Shown here: one piece after another, positions 9,128 through 15,639 of the stretch
How positions within the stretch are numbered: the first letter of the stretch is position 1
How the letters are laid out: the number at the start of each line of letters is the position of its first letter
Assembly: GCA_964567475.1 (NCBI GenBank)
Contig: CAZMMV010000012.1
Location: forward strand, 1-33,936
Length of the DNA stretch: 33,936 nt
From: CAZMMV01 sp964567475
GTDB lineage: Bacteria > Bacillota > Clostridia > Tissierellales > Tissierellaceae
Direction: 5' to 3'
Program-made: the position numbers and the translations under genes
The notes under the pieces: model-generated
Database searches by the model: none
The model's input: the letters and a program-made list of their open reading frames with translations, nothing else
Told to the model about the DNA's origin: nothing

Positions 9128-9334
9128 ATGGCCCTTAAAAATACAGTTAATCTTAATAGTTTAACTCAACAAGAGCTTCAAGCAGTAAGAGAAATAGCAT
9201 CAGGCCACATAACAATGAGTAAGAAATTTGGATTATATTCATCTAAAGTTCAAGATCCAAAGATAAAACAAATGTTTCAACAAGCAAGTACAGATGCAGA
9301 AACTACAGCTACTAATTTAACGAATTCACTATAG
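9128..9334 (+). CDS. Small CotF-like spore coat protein
   Basis: A protein of about 68 aa. The segment LTQQELQAVREIASGHITMSKKF, then SSKVQDPKIKQMFQQ, resembles the N-terminal helices of Coat_F (CotF-like) proteins, which form helical, ferritin-like bundles in the spore coat. The frame is open from 9110, but the ATG at 9128 is preferred because GGAG lies eight bases upstream. It stops 13 bp before the next CotF-type gene. The pair looks like one coat-F unit spread over two polypeptides. Homology is judged by eye. Confidence 0.75.
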   Translation: MALKNTVNLNSLTQQELQAVREIASGHITMSKKFGLYSSKVQDPKIKQMFQQASTDAETTATNLTNSL

Positions 9335-9347
9335 AGGAGGGTAAATA

Positions 9348-9716
9348 ATGCAAGAAAAAGACATGGTAAATGATATATTATCAGGAACAAAAGCTAGTAT
9401 AGATAGTTACACTAAGGCTATACAAGAATGTTCATGTCAAGAACTTAGAGGAACGTTAAAACAATTGAGAGATGAAGCAGAACAAATGCAATATCAATTA
9501 TATGAAATAGCAGATGAAAAAGGATATTATCAAACTGCAAGTAAAGTAGATAAAAGTGAAGTAAACAAAGTAAAAAGTGGTTTAACTAGTGGATTAAATA
9601 GCTCAGGTTCATCTGGAACTTCTACACATACATCAAGTTCAGTAGGAACTAGTGCAGCTGCAACAGGTTTATCTAAATCTATTTTATCATCTAATGATTC
9701 AAATAATATGAAATAA
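9348..9716 (+). CDS. CotF family spore coat protein with Ser/Thr-rich tail
   Basis: A 122-aa protein of the Coat_F family. Residues 1-65 carry the family pattern: QEKDMVNDILSGTKASI, then ECSCQELRGTL, and later a Gly-Tyr-Tyr at residues 59-61. Residues 75-122 form a low-complexity tail rich in Ser, Thr, Gly and Ala, which is probably disordered. The ATG follows AGAGGAGGG closely. It is translated with the small CotF-like gene just upstream and ends at a strong hairpin. A role in the spore coat is inferred from the family; no sporulation sigma-factor promoter could be identified with confidence upstream of the pair. Confidence 0.82.
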   Translation: MQEKDMVNDILSGTKASIDSYTKAIQECSCQELRGTLKQLRDEAEQMQYQLYEIADEKGYYQTASKVDKSEVNKVKSGLTSGLNSSGSSGTSTHTSSSVGTSAAATGLSKSILSSNDSNNMK

Positions 9717-9755
9717 ATAATTTATGGGAACCTTTTTGGTTCCCATAAATTATTT
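9715..9755 (+). terminator. Terminator after the CotF pair
   Basis: A perfect 18-bp stem (9715-9732 with 9738-9755) with a TTTTT loop begins within the stop codon of the CotF gene. The U tract after it is weak, but the stem is long, and it separates this unit from the pyr promoter. Confidence 0.8.
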
Positions 9756-9775
9756 ATTGAACTTTGAATTTCTAA

Positions 9776-9804
9776 TGGACATTTTATTATTTTTATGTTA
9801 TTAT
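9776..9804 (+). promoter_or_regulatory. Extended -10 sigma-A promoter of the pyr operon
   Basis: TGGACA (9776-9781, one mismatch from consensus) is followed after 17 bp by TATTAT (9799-9804) with a TGn extension (9796-9798). Transcription should start near 9811, just before the attenuator. Confidence 0.75.
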
Positions 9805-9810
9805 ATTGAA

Positions 9811-9930
9811 GATAAAAAAACCTTTAAACTAGTCCTGTGAGATTGGGAAGGATAGCATAATTAGATTTCAATGCATTGTTGTGCCTTCCTTTGGGGAGGC
9901 GTTTTTTGTAAGTTAATCCTTTAAAGGTTT
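9811..9930 (+). promoter_or_regulatory. PyrR-type transcription attenuator of the pyr operon
   Basis: The leader contains AGTCCTGTGAGATT (9831-9844), which matches the known PyrR-binding consensus ARUCCNGNGAGGYU at all but one position. It is held in a small stem (9829-9835 with 9850-9855). GGAAGG (9846-9851) in the 3' part can instead pair with CCTTCC (9884-9889) to form an antiterminator that blocks the downstream terminator. UMP/UTP-bound PyrR should stabilise the first stem and allow termination. In addition, AAACCTTTAAA at 9818-9828 is exactly complementary to 9920-9930, so the two ends of the leader can pair. Confidence 0.88.
9883..9907 (+). terminator. Attenuator terminator in the pyr leader
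   Basis: A 7-bp GC-rich stem (9883-9889 with 9894-9900) with a 4-nt loop is followed by six T residues. The 5' arm is shared with the antiterminator. Confidence 0.88.
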
Positions 9931-9952
9931 ATATACTAAAGGGGGAATACAA

Positions 9953-10876
9953 ATGTTAACTGGAAAACATTTAATAGATCCACAAGACTTTACAGTGGAT
10001 GAATTAGAAGAAATATTTGATTTAGCAGAAGAAATAATCGAAGATCCTGGAAAATTTATTCACTTATGTGAAGGAAAAGTATTAGGTAGTTTGTTTTTCG
10101 AACCAAGTACTAGGACTAGATTAAGTTTTGAAACTGCAATGCATAGATTAGGAGGTAAAGTAGTAGGATTTTCTGAATCAGCTTCTAGTTCTGTATCTAA
10201 GGGAGAAAGTCTAGCAGATACTATAAGAACAGTGGCATCTTATGCAGATATTATAGCGATGCGTCATCCAAAAGAAGGTGCTCCAAAATATGCATCTTTG
10301 TATTGTGAGGTTCCATTAGTTAATGCAGGAGATGGAGGGCATCAACATCCAACTCAAACATTAGCAGATCTTTTGACTATTAGAATAGCTAAAAATAACT
10401 TATCCAATATGACTATAGGACTATGTGGTGACTTGAAATTTGGTCGTACGGTCCATTCTCTTATAAAAGCAATTTCAAGATATGAAAATATAAAGTTCGT
10501 ACTAATTTCCCCAGATGAATTACAAATACCTGAATATATAAAAACTGAAATATTAAATAAAAAAGCTTTAGATTATATAGAAGTAGAAAGACTTGAGGAA
10601 GTAATAGACAAGTTAGATATACTTTATATGACAAGAGTTCAAAAAGAACGATTCTTTAATGAAGCAGATTATATAAGATTAAAAGATAGTTATATACTTG
10701 ATAATGAAAAGTTATTAAATGCAAAAGAAGATTTAACAATATTACACCCACTTCCAAGAGTTAATGAAATAAGTATGGAAGTAGATAAAGATCCAAGAGC
10801 ATGGTATTTTAGACAGGCTAAATATGGTATGTTTGTTAGAATGGCACTTATATCTAAATTGTTAGGAGTGAGATAA
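9953..10876 (+). CDS. pyrB: Aspartate carbamoyltransferase catalytic subunit
   Basis: A 307-aa enzyme that condenses carbamoyl phosphate with aspartate, the first committed step of pyrimidine synthesis. The carbamoyl-phosphate site S52-T-R-T-R is clear, with K83, HP at 105-106, the HPTQTLADL motif (132-140) and a C-terminal HPLPR that binds substrate. The ATG follows a GGGGGAA ribosome-binding site downstream of the PyrR attenuator. First gene of pyrBICFKD. Its stop codon overlaps the pyrI start by one base, which suits production of matched subunits for the allosteric holoenzyme. Confidence 0.97.
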   Translation: MLTGKHLIDPQDFTVDELEEIFDLAEEIIEDPGKFIHLCEGKVLGSLFFEPSTRTRLSFETAMHRLGGKVVGFSESASSSVSKGESLADTIRTVASYADIIAMRHPKEGAPKYASLYCEVPLVNAGDGGHQHPTQTLADLLTIRIAKNNLSNMTIGLCGDLKFGRTVHSLIKAISRYENIKFVLISPDELQIPEYIKTEILNKKALDYIEVERLEEVIDKLDILYMTRVQKERFFNEADYIRLKDSYILDNEKLLNAKEDLTILHPLPRVNEISMEVDKDPRAWYFRQAKYGMFVRMALISKLLGVR

Positions 10877-11301
10877 TGTTAAATATAACTAGTATTAGAA
10901 AAGGTATAGTAATTGATCATATAAAGCCAGGCTACGGGATTATAATATTTGAGTATTTAAAGTTAAATAAGGCAGATTTTACAGTAGCTCTTATAATGAA
11001 TGCAAAAAGTAAAAAATTTGGTCGTAAAGATATAATAAAAATTGAAAATGAAATAGATATAGATCTAGCTATGCTAGGTTTTATAGATGCAAATATAACT
11101 GTAAATATAATAGAAAATGAAGTTATATCAGAAAAAATAAATTTATCATTACCAGATAGGGTAGAAGGTATAATGGAATGTAAAAATCCTAGATGTATTA
11201 CTTCTAGTGAAAGAGATATTGTTCATAAATTTGTATTAATAGATGAAGAAGAAGGCACGTATAAATGCGAATATTGTGACCAAATATATTCCTTGGAGTG
11301 A
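10876..11301 (+). CDS. pyrI: Aspartate carbamoyltransferase regulatory subunit
   Basis: A 141-aa regulatory chain that binds nucleotide effectors and attaches to the catalytic trimers. The C-terminal zinc domain is complete, with C102, C107, C131 and C134 in a CxNPxC...CxYC arrangement. The N-terminal allosteric domain begins with the typical KGIVIDHI segment and continues through the KKFGRKDIIKIE region. It starts on the last base of the pyrB stop codon (TAATG), so translation is coupled. Its presence indicates an allosteric PyrB6-PyrI6 type enzyme instead of a PyrB trimer alone. Confidence 0.96.
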   Translation: MLNITSIRKGIVIDHIKPGYGIIIFEYLKLNKADFTVALIMNAKSKKFGRKDIIKIENEIDIDLAMLGFIDANITVNIIENEVISEKINLSLPDRVEGIMECKNPRCITSSERDIVHKFVLIDEEEGTYKCEYCDQIYSLE

Positions 11302-11306
11302 TAAGT

Positions 11307-12497
11307 ATGAATTTATTGATAAAAAGAACAAGAATAGTGGATGAAGAAAAAGATTTCATAGGAGATATTTATATTGAAAATGGTAAAATTAAGGATTATG
11401 GTGAAAGCTTAGATTACAGTTGTAAAAGTATAAGTGGACAAGATATGGTAGTTATGCCAGCATTTATAGATTTGCATGTTCACTTTAGACAACCTGGATT
11501 TACCCAAAAAGAAGATTTATATTCTGGAGGACTAGCGGCTTTAAGGGGAGGATATACCTTAGTTAATACAATGGCTAATACCAAACCTGTATCTAGTTCT
11601 ATGGAAGTAGTAGAGTATGTATTGAATAAAGCTAGAGAAAATAATCTAGTAGACATACATCAGACAGTTTCTATAACTAAGGATTTTGATGGAAAAACAC
11701 TTGATCATTTAGATATTATAGATAATAGAGTGAAGTTTATATCAGACGATGGTAAAGGAGTTAAATCAAATTTAGTAATGTATAATGCTATGTTAAAAGC
11801 AAAGGAAAAAGGATTTACTATAATGGCACATGCAGAAGATGAAGATCTTACTCCTATTGATTATAGAATATCAGAAAATATAGAAACTATTAGAGATATA
11901 TATTTATCAAAGGTTACACAAGCAAGACTTCATATAAGTCATGTAAGTACAAAGGAAGCCATAGAAGAAATAAGGAGAGGTAAAAAAGAAGGTGTAAAGC
12001 TTACTTGCGAAGTAACTCCACACCATATTTCTTTATGGGACAATGATTATAGGGTAAATCCACCTATTAGAGAAAAGGCAGATGTAGAGTCTATAATAGA
12101 AGCTATAATAGATGGTACAGTTGATGCTATAGCTACAGATCATGCACCTCATACTAAAGAAGATAAGGCTAAAGGATCTCCAGGACTTTCGGGGATAGAA
12201 ACATCATTTTCAGTAGTATATACTAGCTTAGTTAAAAGTGGAAAGATAGATTTGAAAAGACTATCTAAAATAATGTCTGGAAATCCTGGAAGGATTTTTA
12301 GGGTTAAAAAGGGTAGGATAGAAAATGGATATGATGGAGATCTGGTTTTATTAGATTTAAATAAGGAAATAATAATAGATGGAGAAAAATTTGTTTCAAA
12401 AGGAAAAAACACACCTTTTAATGGTATGAAATTTAATGGTGAAGTTGTGATGACAATAAAGAATGGAGAAGTTAAATATAATAAAAATCAAATATAG
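11307..12497 (+). CDS. pyrC: Dihydroorotase
   Basis: A 396-aa amidohydrolase that cyclises carbamoyl aspartate to dihydroorotate. Metal ligands are visible as H57 and H59 in DLHVHFRQPG; downstream are AHAED, HISHVST and the TDHAPHTKEDK motif with the catalytic Asp. The frame is open from a GTG at 11298 that overlaps the pyrI stop, but the ATG at 11307 is better placed, eight bases after TGGAG. Class I dihydroorotases are usually of this length. It is followed by a 45-bp gap before pyrF. Confidence 0.96.
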   Translation: MNLLIKRTRIVDEEKDFIGDIYIENGKIKDYGESLDYSCKSISGQDMVVMPAFIDLHVHFRQPGFTQKEDLYSGGLAALRGGYTLVNTMANTKPVSSSMEVVEYVLNKARENNLVDIHQTVSITKDFDGKTLDHLDIIDNRVKFISDDGKGVKSNLVMYNAMLKAKEKGFTIMAHAEDEDLTPIDYRISENIETIRDIYLSKVTQARLHISHVSTKEAIEEIRRGKKEGVKLTCEVTPHHISLWDNDYRVNPPIREKADVESIIEAIIDGTVDAIATDHAPHTKEDKAKGSPGLSGIETSFSVVYTSLVKSGKIDLKRLSKIMSGNPGRIFRVKKGRIENGYDGDLVLLDLNKEIIIDGEKFVSKGKNTPFNGMKFNGEVVMTIKNGEVKYNKNQI

Positions 12498-12542
12498 ATG
12501 ATAAATTATTAAATATAAATTTGAATATATGGAGGTGGAGAT

Positions 12543-13400
12543 TTGATAATTGATAAACTTTATGATGAGATAGAAAATAAGGGCAACGTATGTGTAGGAC
12601 TTGATACTCATCTGGATTATATTCCTAAAGATATAAAAGATGAGTATAAAGATATCTGTGAAATTATATTTCAATTCAATAAAAGGATAATAGATTGTAC
12701 AAATGATATAGTGGCAATTTATAAACTTCAAATAGCCTACTATGAGGCTTATGGAATAGAAGGGTTGAAGGCATATAAAAAGACCCTAGATTATTTAAGA
12801 AAAATAAAATCACTTTCCATAGGAGATATAAAAAGAGGGGATATTTCGGCTACAGCTACAATGTATGCTAAGGCTCATTTTGAAGGAGATTTTGAAACCG
12901 ATTTTATTACCCTTAATCCATATATGGGATTTGATAGTATTACACCATATTTACCTTATCTAGAAAGTGGAGAAAAGGGTATATTTGTACTTCTTAGGAC
13001 TTCCAATCCAGGGGCAAAAGATATAGAATATTTAAATGTAGATGGAGAGAATTTGTACTATCATGTAGGAGATAAATTAGAAGAATTAGGTAAAGATTAT
13101 ATTGGTAAGAAGGGCTATAGTGCCATTGGTGCAGTAGTAGGTGGAACACATGTAGATGAAGCTGTAGAAATTAGAAATAGATATAAAAATATGTTTTTCC
13201 TAATACCAGGATATGGGGCTCAAGGAGCTAAAGGTGAAGATGTTAGATTGTACTTAAATGAAAACAATGGAGGAGTTATAAATTCCTCTAGGGGTATTAT
13301 AAAAGAATATATGAAGTATGAAGATGGCCTAGTTAATTTCAAAGAATATACTAGAAATGCAGTGCTTAATATGAGGAGAGATATTGGATATGAAGGATAG
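12543..13400 (+). CDS. pyrF: Orotidine 5'-phosphate decarboxylase (type 2)
   Basis: A 285-aa enzyme that decarboxylates OMP to UMP, the last step of the pathway. Its length and the motifs CVGLDTHLDYIP, the catalytic DIKRGDISAT (Lys and Asp) and VLLRTSNPGAKD place it in the longer type 2 group instead of the roughly 230-aa type 1 group. The start is a TTG preceded by GGAGGTGG; no in-frame ATG fits that ribosome-binding site. The end overlaps the start of pyrK. Confidence 0.95.
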   Translation: MIIDKLYDEIENKGNVCVGLDTHLDYIPKDIKDEYKDICEIIFQFNKRIIDCTNDIVAIYKLQIAYYEAYGIEGLKAYKKTLDYLRKIKSLSIGDIKRGDISATATMYAKAHFEGDFETDFITLNPYMGFDSITPYLPYLESGEKGIFVLLRTSNPGAKDIEYLNVDGENLYYHVGDKLEELGKDYIGKKGYSAIGAVVGGTHVDEAVEIRNRYKNMFFLIPGYGAQGAKGEDVRLYLNENNGGVINSSRGIIKEYMKYEDGLVNFKEYTRNAVLNMRRDIGYEG

Positions 13401-14124
13401 TTATAAGGATGGAATAATATATTCAAATATAGAAATTAGTCCTAATATATATGAAATAATTCTTGAAGGAAGCTTTCAAGGAAAACCAGGTCAGTTTTAT
13501 ATGATTAAAGGTTGGAATGGATTAGATCCGTTTTTAGCAAGACCTATAAGTATTGCTGATTTGGAAAGTGGAAAGTTAAAATTACTATACCAAGTTAAAG
13601 GAAGAGGAACTCATATAATTTCTAAGTTAAAAAAAGGAGATAAATTATCTTTACTGGGACCTTTAGGAAATACTTTTAAATTACAAGAAGAAGGAAGAAT
13701 TGCTTTAATATCTGGAGGTATAGGTATTGCACCAATGCTATATTTAGCTAAGAATCTTTCAGGAAAAGTAGATATATATAGTGGCTTTAGAAATAATGCC
13801 TATTTTTTAAATCAAATAAATCCATACACTAAAGAAAAACATGTAGCTACAGAAAATGGTTCTACAGGACATAAGGGATATGTAACTGATTTATTTGATC
13901 CTGAAAAATATGATTTAGTATACAGTTGTGGTCCAATAGCTATGATGAATAAAGTTATAAAGATGTGTAGGGGAAAGGTGCCAGTATATGTATCTATGGA
14001 AAGTCGTATGGCTTGTGGTATAGGTGCGTGTCTAGGATGTACAATTGAAACCATAAGAGGAATGGAAAGAGTATGCAAGGAAGGACCTGTGTTTAAAGGT
14101 GAGGAGGTAATCTTACATGACTAA
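13390..14124 (+). CDS. pyrK: Dihydroorotate dehydrogenase B electron-transfer subunit
   Basis: A 244-aa flavo-iron-sulfur subunit that passes electrons from dihydroorotate oxidation to NAD+. The FAD-binding FLARPISIAD motif is near residue 50, and a GGIGIAPML segment binds the nicotinamide nucleotide. C209, C214, C217 and C229 bind a [2Fe-2S] cluster. An in-frame TTG at 13384 sits at better spacing from AGGAG. I prefer the ATG at 13390 because the family begins with a short Met-Lys-x-x-Tyr-like stretch. Either start overlaps pyrF. The gene overlaps pyrD by 8 bp. Confidence 0.94.
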   Translation: MKDSYKDGIIYSNIEISPNIYEIILEGSFQGKPGQFYMIKGWNGLDPFLARPISIADLESGKLKLLYQVKGRGTHIISKLKKGDKLSLLGPLGNTFKLQEEGRIALISGGIGIAPMLYLAKNLSGKVDIYSGFRNNAYFLNQINPYTKEKHVATENGSTGHKGYVTDLFDPEKYDLVYSCGPIAMMNKVIKMCRGKVPVYVSMESRMACGIGACLGCTIETIRGMERVCKEGPVFKGEEVILHD

Positions 14125-15013
14125 AGTTAGTATATGTGGAATAAATTTAAAAAACCCAGTGATAGCAGCCTCGGGAACCTTTGGATTTGCTAGGGAATTT
14201 GAAGATTACTTTTCTATAGAAAAACTAGGTGGTATATCAACTAAGGGCCTAACTCTTGAAAAAAGAGATGGCAACAAGGGTATAAGAATACATGAAACCC
14301 CAGCGGGTCTGATGAATAGTATTGGTTTACAAAACCCTGGTATAAAGGGGTTTATAGAAGAAGAACTGCCCTTTTTAGAAGAAAAGGATACAGTGGTATT
14401 GGCCAATTTAGGTGGGAGTACATTGGATGATTATTTACAGGGAATAGAATTATTGAATTCTACTTCTGTTGATATGATAGAACTTAATATATCTTGTCCA
14501 AATGTTAAAGAAGGTGGCATGGCTTTTGGTATAAAATGTGATACAGCAGAAGAAGTAGTAAAGGCTGTTAAGAAAATATGTAAAAAGCCATTAATAGTAA
14601 AATTATCACCAAATGCAGAAAATATAAAGGAAATGGCTTATTCTTGTGTAAATGCTGGGGCAGATGGACTTTCTTTAGTAAATACATTTAATGCATTAGC
14701 CATCGATATTTATAATAGAAAACCGGTATTTAACAATATAACAGCAGGATTATCAGGACCATGTATTAAGCCTATCGCCCTTAGGATGGTTTATGAAGTA
14801 AATCAAGTAGTAGATGTACCTATAATAGGAATAGGCGGTATAACTACAGGAAGAGATGCCATAGAATTCATTATGGCAGGAGCCACAGCTATACAAGTAG
14901 GAAGTGGCAATTTTATTAAACCAGATATAGCATTAGATATTATTAGGGAAATAGAAGATTTTATGAAAGAACAAGGAATTAATTCTTTAGATGAAATCAG
15001 AGGAATAATATAG
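14117..15013 (+). CDS. pyrD: Dihydroorotate dehydrogenase B catalytic subunit (NAD+-dependent)
   Basis: A 298-aa FMN enzyme of class 1B that oxidises dihydroorotate to orotate. The active-site loop ELNISCPNV carries catalytic Cys127, which marks class 1 enzymes. GIGGITTGRDA and AGATAIQVGS bind the FMN phosphate. With PyrK it forms the NAD+-coupled heterotetramer, suited to an anaerobe. The ATG follows GAGGAGG inside the end of pyrK, with an 8-bp overlap. Last gene of the operon; the gene for the next step, pyrE, is not present in this window. Confidence 0.97.
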   Translation: MTKVSICGINLKNPVIAASGTFGFAREFEDYFSIEKLGGISTKGLTLEKRDGNKGIRIHETPAGLMNSIGLQNPGIKGFIEEELPFLEEKDTVVLANLGGSTLDDYLQGIELLNSTSVDMIELNISCPNVKEGGMAFGIKCDTAEEVVKAVKKICKKPLIVKLSPNAENIKEMAYSCVNAGADGLSLVNTFNALAIDIYNRKPVFNNITAGLSGPCIKPIALRMVYEVNQVVDVPIIGIGGITTGRDAIEFIMAGATAIQVGSGNFIKPDIALDIIREIEDFMKEQGINSLDEIRGII

Positions 15014-15015
15014 TA

Positions 15016-15053
15016 ATAAATAATAGGAGAGCCTAGGCTCTCCTATTATTTAT
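15016..15053. terminator. Palindromic bidirectional terminator after pyrD
   Basis: A perfect 38-bp palindrome begins three bases after the pyrD stop and ends just before the stop codon of the convergent small gene. Its GC-rich centre and A/T arms fit a two-way terminator, although there is no long U tract. Confidence 0.85.
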
Positions 15054-15054
15054 C

Positions 15055-15297
15055 TCATTTATATAAATCTAAATCATCTTTTTCTTTTTTATTATCTAAC
15101 AAATTAGATTTAGTTCCGGATAATACATCTTCTGGTAGATTTATGAAACTTCCTTTAGGGGGAAAAACTTCACTATTTTGATAAAAGCTATCTTTTTTTA
15201 TATTTTTTAAATCAATAGATGGTTTAGATTTATCGCTAACAATAGGAGCTTTATAGTCAGGTTGGTTGAAATCTTTTTTATCCTTAATTATTATCAC
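15055..15297 (-). CDS. Hypothetical small soluble protein (about 77-80 aa)
   Basis: I do not recognise this protein. It is Lys/Asp/Ser/Pro-rich, has no membrane segment or cysteine, and is probably disordered; the middle reads SEVFPPKGSFINLPEDVLSG. A canonical GGAGG lies at 15302-15298, and a convergent terminator closes the gene, which together support real expression. The start is odd. The only standard start in frame is a GTG at 15297 that overlaps the Shine-Dalgarno sequence itself. The normal distance of eight bases falls on an ATT codon (15288-15286), and ATA codons lie between. The coordinates given use the GTG. Confidence 0.5.
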   Translation of the reverse strand: MIIIKDKKDFNQPDYKAPIVSDKSKPSIDLKNIKKDSFYQNSEVFPPKGSFINLPEDVLSGTKSNLLDNKKEKDDLDLYK

Positions 15298-15379
15298 CTC
15301 CGGTTATAATAATATTATTTACTATTAGATGAGTTATATGTATAAAAGTAAAATACAAACAGAATATAGTTATGAATAG

Positions 15380-15424
15380 AAATTAAAAGAAGCTAGTAAC
15401 ATATGTATATGTTACTAGCTTCTT
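15380..15424 (-). terminator. Terminator after tRNA-Leu(CAA)
   Basis: A perfect 18-bp stem (15424-15407 with 15404-15387) is followed on the minus strand by TTTTAATTT. It starts six bases beyond the CCA end of the tRNA gene. Confidence 0.85.
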
Positions 15425-15429
15425 AATGT

Positions 15430-15516
15430 TGGTGCCGCTGGCCGGAGTCGAACCGGCACGATGTTACCATCACAGGATTTTGAGTCCAGCACGTCTGCCA
15501 ATTCCATCACAGCGGC
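15430..15516 (-). tRNA. tRNA-Leu (anticodon CAA)
   Basis: An 87-nt class II tRNA with encoded CCA. The acceptor stem GCCGCTG pairs with CAGCGGC, the T arm is GCCGGTTCGAGTCCGGC, and there is a long variable arm. The anticodon CAA is at plus-strand positions 15480-15482, reading UUG codons. One pair in the anticodon stem (T-T) is mismatched. It has its own promoter and terminator. Confidence 0.96.
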
Positions 15517-15534
15517 AAATTACTTACAAGAAAT

Positions 15535-15563
15535 ATAATAACATAAAATATTATATTAAGCAA
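15535..15563 (-). promoter_or_regulatory. Promoter of tRNA-Leu(CAA)
   Basis: On the minus strand TTGCTT (15563-15558) is followed after 17 bp by TATTAT (15540-15535) with a TGn extension. Transcription should start near 15528, about 12 bases before the mature tRNA. Confidence 0.6.
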
Positions 15564-15580
15564 GGATTTATTTTGTATTG

Positions 15581-15609
15581 TTTACTAGGATAAAGATTTA
15601 ATGTATACT
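15581..15609 (+). promoter_or_regulatory. Promoter of the polA-coaE transcript
   Basis: TTTACT (15581-15586) lies 17 bp before TATACT (15604-15609), divergent from the tRNA-Leu(CAA) promoter. The polA start codon lies 30 bp downstream. Confidence 0.6.
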
Positions 15610-15639
15610 ATGAGATAGTAATAAAAATGGAGTGATAAT

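Noticed and set aside
9715..9755. Hairpin after the CotF gene as part of a pyr regulatory element
   Set aside because: It begins in the CotF stop codon and lies upstream of the pyr promoter, so it is best read as a terminator.
12396..12731. 111-codon minus-strand ORF across the pyrC-pyrF junction
   Set aside because: It is antisense to two well-supported genes, has no ribosome-binding site and a composition typical of the reverse of AT-rich coding DNA.
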